This document shows positions 39,773 to 42,342 of a stretch of 42,342 nt of DNA, one piece after another. Origin of the DNA: Phycisphaerales bacterium (GTDB lineage Bacteria; Planctomycetota; Phycisphaerae; Sedimentisphaerales; Anaerobacaceae); the NCBI GenBank assembly GCA_020343675.1, contig CP070806.1:2081222-2123563 (forward strand), read 5' to 3'. The first letter of the stretch is position 1; the number at the start of each line of letters is the position of its first letter. Under the pieces are notes generated by a model. The model worked only from the letters and a program-made list of their open reading frames with translations. It did not search any database and was not told where the DNA came from. A program made the translations under genes and the position numbers.

Positions 39773-41119
39773 ATGACTGAGCAACAACCTGTGAATCGAC
39801 GCACGTTTATCGGTATGCTCGCGGCCGGCGCCGGCGCGAGCTTGCTCGGGGCCGATGCCCGCGGCGGTCAGCGGAAGCGGCCAAACATCGTCGTCATCAT
39901 ACCCGACGACCTCGGCTGGGCCGATATCGGCTACCACGGCTCGGATATTCGAACTCCCAATCTCGACAGCCTTGCCAGACAGAGCGTTCGTTTCGAGCGG
40001 CACTACGTGATGCCCACGTGCACGCCGACACGCGTGGGTTTTCTGACCGGTCACTATCCGAGCCGTTACGGCGTGCTCTCGCCCGCCTACGGCAAGATAT
40101 TCAACGACGACACCGTCACCCTGGCCCGAGCGCTGCGTGAGTGCGGCTACACAACAGCCATCAGCGGCAAGTGGCACATGGGCTCGCCGCCGGAATATAC
40201 GCCTCTCAAGTACGGTTTCGACTCCTCGTACGGATATTTCCACGGCCAGATCGATCCCTACACCCATTACTACAAGACCGGCGTCCGTTCATGGCACCGG
40301 AACGACCAGTACCTCGACGAAAAGGGACACGCCACGGATTTGATAACCGATGAGGCCGTTCACATCATAGAATCGGATCATGACAAACCCTTCTTCCTTT
40401 ACGTTACGTACAGCGTTCCTCATCATCCGCTGGCCGAGCCGGACGAGTGGACGTCGAAATACGAAGGGCGAATCGAGGATCCATCCCGGCGGCTGTTCGC
40501 TGCAAGTGTCACGCACATGGACCATGGGATCGGCCGTATCATCGATGCGCTCGCGAGCAAGGGACTTCGCGAGAACACCTTAGTCGTCTTTATCAGTGAC
40601 AACGGAGGGCAGAGAAGCTGGCACAGCGACAAGGAATACAAGGGCCGGTATGCGGACAAGCCCCACACCGTGCTCGGCAACAACGAACCGTTGCGGGGCT
40701 GGAAGGGTGAGGTCTATGAAGGCGGAATTCGCGTGCCGGCGCTGGCCAACTGGCCGGGCGTGCTCAAGCCGGGAACGCTGACGGCCCCGGTGCATATCGT
40801 GGACTGGATGCCCACGCTGTGCGGGCTGGCCGGGTATGTTCCACAGAGAGACCTGAAATGGGACGGACGGGACGTATGGCCGTCAATCAGCCGGGGAACG
40901 GCTCGCGCCGAGCCGCTGCTGTTCTATTGGAAAACGCCGAACGCCTCGGCCGTCCGGCATGGCGATTGGAAGCTCATCGTCCCGAAGAAGAGCAAAGTCC
41001 CTGAACTGTACAACGTAACCTCGGACCCCTACGAAGAGCACGATATGGCCAAACAGCAGCCCGACCGCGTCAAGGATTTGAAGCAGCGATTGGCGGCCTT
41101 GTCGGCGGATGATCGATAA
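39773..41119 (+). CDS. Tat-exported sulfatase (formylglycine-dependent), copy 1
   Basis: The product is 448 aa from ATG 39773, with AAGGAG 9 nt upstream. The N-terminus is a twin-arginine signal (NRRTFIGMLAAGAGAS). The alkaline-phosphatase-like sulfatase core follows: PDDLGWADIGYHG (metal ligands Asp45, Asp46), Cys83 in CTPTRVGFLTG (formylglycine site, C-x-P-x-R), SGKWHMG, SDNGGQ and GWKGEVYEGGIRVP. It would remove sulfate from sulfated carbohydrates. The organism must have a formylglycine-generating enzyme elsewhere; none is in the window. Confidence 0.95.
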   Translation: MTEQQPVNRRTFIGMLAAGAGASLLGADARGGQRKRPNIVVIIPDDLGWADIGYHGSDIRTPNLDSLARQSVRFERHYVMPTCTPTRVGFLTGHYPSRYGVLSPAYGKIFNDDTVTLARALRECGYTTAISGKWHMGSPPEYTPLKYGFDSSYGYFHGQIDPYTHYYKTGVRSWHRNDQYLDEKGHATDLITDEAVHIIESDHDKPFFLYVTYSVPHHPLAEPDEWTSKYEGRIEDPSRRLFAASVTHMDHGIGRIIDALASKGLRENTLVVFISDNGGQRSWHSDKEYKGRYADKPHTVLGNNEPLRGWKGEVYEGGIRVPALANWPGVLKPGTLTAPVHIVDWMPTLCGLAGYVPQRDLKWDGRDVWPSISRGTARAEPLLFYWKTPNASAVRHGDWKLIVPKKSKVPELYNVTSDPYEEHDMAKQQPDRVKDLKQRLAALSADDR

Positions 41120-41201
41120 TCGCCTGGCCGACCTGTTGAGATATGACGGGAGAGTGAAGATGACTGACTCTCCGAAGAATAAGCAGAAAGGACACTAGCT
41201 T

Positions 41202-42342
41202 ATGAACCGTCGCGATTTTCTCAAGAGAACCGGCTTGTTCGCCGGCGCCGTCGCTCTGGGCGGTGTTGCATCCGGCGAGCAAAGCAAAAGGCCCGATGTC
41301 ATCTTCATCGCCATCGAAGACATCGCCCCTCTGATGGGCTGCTATGGCCACCCGGTCGTTAAGACTCCAAACATCGACGCGCTGGCCCGCCGGGGCTTGG
41401 TGTTCAACCGGGCGTATTGCCAGGTCGCCGTCTGCAATCCGTCAAGGGCCAGCGTCTCGACGGGCCTGCGCCCCGAAACGTTAGGCGTCTTCAACAACAG
41501 CATCGACTGGCGAAGGCGAATCCCCGAGGGCATGCGCACGCTGCCCGAATTCTTCCGCGACAATGGCTATGAAACCGTCATCTGCGGCAAAATTCACCAC
41601 CACCAGCGCTACTTTAACGACGCCACCGAGCAGGCCCAGCAGCGCGAGGACCGCATGTGGACCAAAATCCTGCGCGCCAAGAGCAGGGGACCGCGCAAGC
41701 AGGCACTTGCCCCCGCGGCCGCCAGGCCCGCCTGGCTCAAAGAGGACGACTATATCGCGCGCAGCCTCAGGTGGGGCCCGACCGGCCTGGCGGACGCCGA
41801 GCAGCGCGACGGCGCTATTGCCAAAGCGGTCGCCGAGGAATTGATGAGCGATCGCGACCGGCCGCTTTTTATGGCCGTCGGATTACATGCAACGCACTAC
41901 ACATTGAGGGCACCCGACAAGTATTTCGAGCTGTATCCGCCCGAAGAGATGACCCTTGCGAAGAATCCTGAAAATGACCTGACCGACGTGCCCCATGGGT
42001 ATTCGAGCTTCAATACGACCGATGACCGATGGCTCAGCGAATCTGAGAAGCGCCAGGTGCTCGCGGCGTATTATGCGTGCATCTCCTACATCGACGCGTG
42101 CGTGGGCGTCATTATGAACGCCCTGAAACAGAGCGGCCGGGAAGATAACACCATCGTATGCCTCTGGGGCGATCACGGGATGCACTTGGGCGAGCATTTT
42201 CTCTGGCGTAAATACACGCTGTTCGAGAATGCGGCCCGCGTTCCGTTTGTGATGGCCGCACCGGGCGTGGCGAAGGCGGGCGCGGTCTGCAATCGCCTGG
42301 TCGAATTGATTGATATGTATCCGACGCTGGCGGATTTGTGCG
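41202..42342 (+). CDS. Tat-exported sulfatase, copy 2 (incomplete, runs off window)
   Basis: At least 380 codons are open from ATG 41202 (AAAGGA 10 nt upstream) to the window end with no stop. A twin-arginine signal (NRRDFLKRTG, then a hydrophobic Ala/Gly run) is followed by sulfatase landmarks: IAIEDIAPLMGCYGH, Cys78 in VCNPSRASVSTG (the canonical C-x-P-S-R formylglycine site), CGKIHHH, and GDHGMHLGEHFLW near 330. It looks closest to iduronate-2-sulfatase-like members. It follows sulfatase copy 1 by 82 nt on the same strand, probably in one operon. Confidence 0.94.
   Translation, partial: MNRRDFLKRTGLFAGAVALGGVASGEQSKRPDVIFIAIEDIAPLMGCYGHPVVKTPNIDALARRGLVFNRAYCQVAVCNPSRASVSTGLRPETLGVFNNSIDWRRRIPEGMRTLPEFFRDNGYETVICGKIHHHQRYFNDATEQAQQREDRMWTKILRAKSRGPRKQALAPAAARPAWLKEDDYIARSLRWGPTGLADAEQRDGAIAKAVAEELMSDRDRPLFMAVGLHATHYTLRAPDKYFELYPPEEMTLAKNPENDLTDVPHGYSSFNTTDDRWLSESEKRQVLAAYYACISYIDACVGVIMNALKQSGREDNTIVCLWGDHGMHLGEHFLWRKYTLFENAARVPFVMAAPGVAKAGAVCNRLVELIDMYPTLADLC

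Noticed and set aside
41149-41174. Hairpin GGAGAGT / ACTCTCC between the two sulfatases
   Set aside because: Only a 7-bp stem without a T-run; too weak to call a terminator between two co-directional genes.
1-42342. CRISPR arrays, tRNA/rRNA genes, integrase or transposase genes, prophage, classical defence systems
   Set aside because: Searched by eye on both strands; no regular direct-repeat array, cloverleaf or recognisable recombinase was found.

Overview
The window most likely comes from a flagellated planctomycete of the Phycisphaerae (Sedimentisphaerales-like). This is inferred from gene content, not from a marker gene: a large secreted LamG / Fn3-like / discoidin protein of a type common in that group, three GH130 glycoside phosphorylase/hydrolase genes, Tat-exported sulfatases, an MJ0042-type zinc ribbon, and divergent flagellar genes. 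GC content looks moderate to high. I found no tRNA, rRNA, CRISPR array, transposase or phage gene.

Region 1 (about 1-14.6 kb, + strand) is a flagellar regulatory and switch/export cluster. It starts with a sigma-54 activator. A near-perfect -24/-12 sigma-54 promoter at 1797-1812 follows, and then a tightly packed run: two TPR membrane proteins, a second sigma-54 activator whose receiver domain cannot be phosphorylated, fliL, fliM, fliN, flhA, a small two-helix membrane protein and the sigma-28 gene fliA. After fliA come five small or unfamiliar genes. Two encode lipoproteins, one carries a CxCG motif, and the last is a FlgM-like anti-sigma-28 candidate with its own sigma-28-type promoter (14104-14130). 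A strong intrinsic terminator at 14519-14561 closes the block. Together they look like a compact cascade: sigma-54 activators, then basal body genes and FliA, then FlgM.

Region 2 (14.6-20 kb) starts with about 0.7 kb of non-coding DNA holding one REP-like palindrome. It continues with a sigma-70-like promoter and a ~290-nt leader in front of a 999-residue secreted LamG protein, a terminator, a membrane-anchored protein of unknown function and a short zinc-ribbon protein.

Region 3 (20-25.1 kb, - strand) encodes a YkgJ-type cysteine-cluster protein with a dispersed repeat inserted in frame, and three GH130 genes. Two of these are joined by 4-bp start/stop overlaps to a membrane-anchored coiled-coil gene. 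The third directly abuts a 72-residue ORF. The likely role is breakdown of mannosides or related beta-linked oligosaccharides.

Region 4 (25.2-33.9 kb) holds a lipoprotein coupled to a PflA/PflX-like radical SAM gene (+), a small membrane protein, a secreted TolB-like beta-propeller and an 887-residue secreted ankyrin-repeat protein (all -), then a transglutaminase-like protein and an AT-richer orphan gene (+).

Region 5 (33.9-42.3 kb) holds divergent DUF72 and DUF2905 genes sharing overlapping -10 boxes, a PolX-type DNA polymerase/PHP protein that may be leaderless, a THEP1-type NTPase and RtcA one nucleotide apart, a secreted metallophosphoesterase with a 12-codon leader ORF, and two Tat-exported sulfatases. 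The second sulfatase runs off the window end.
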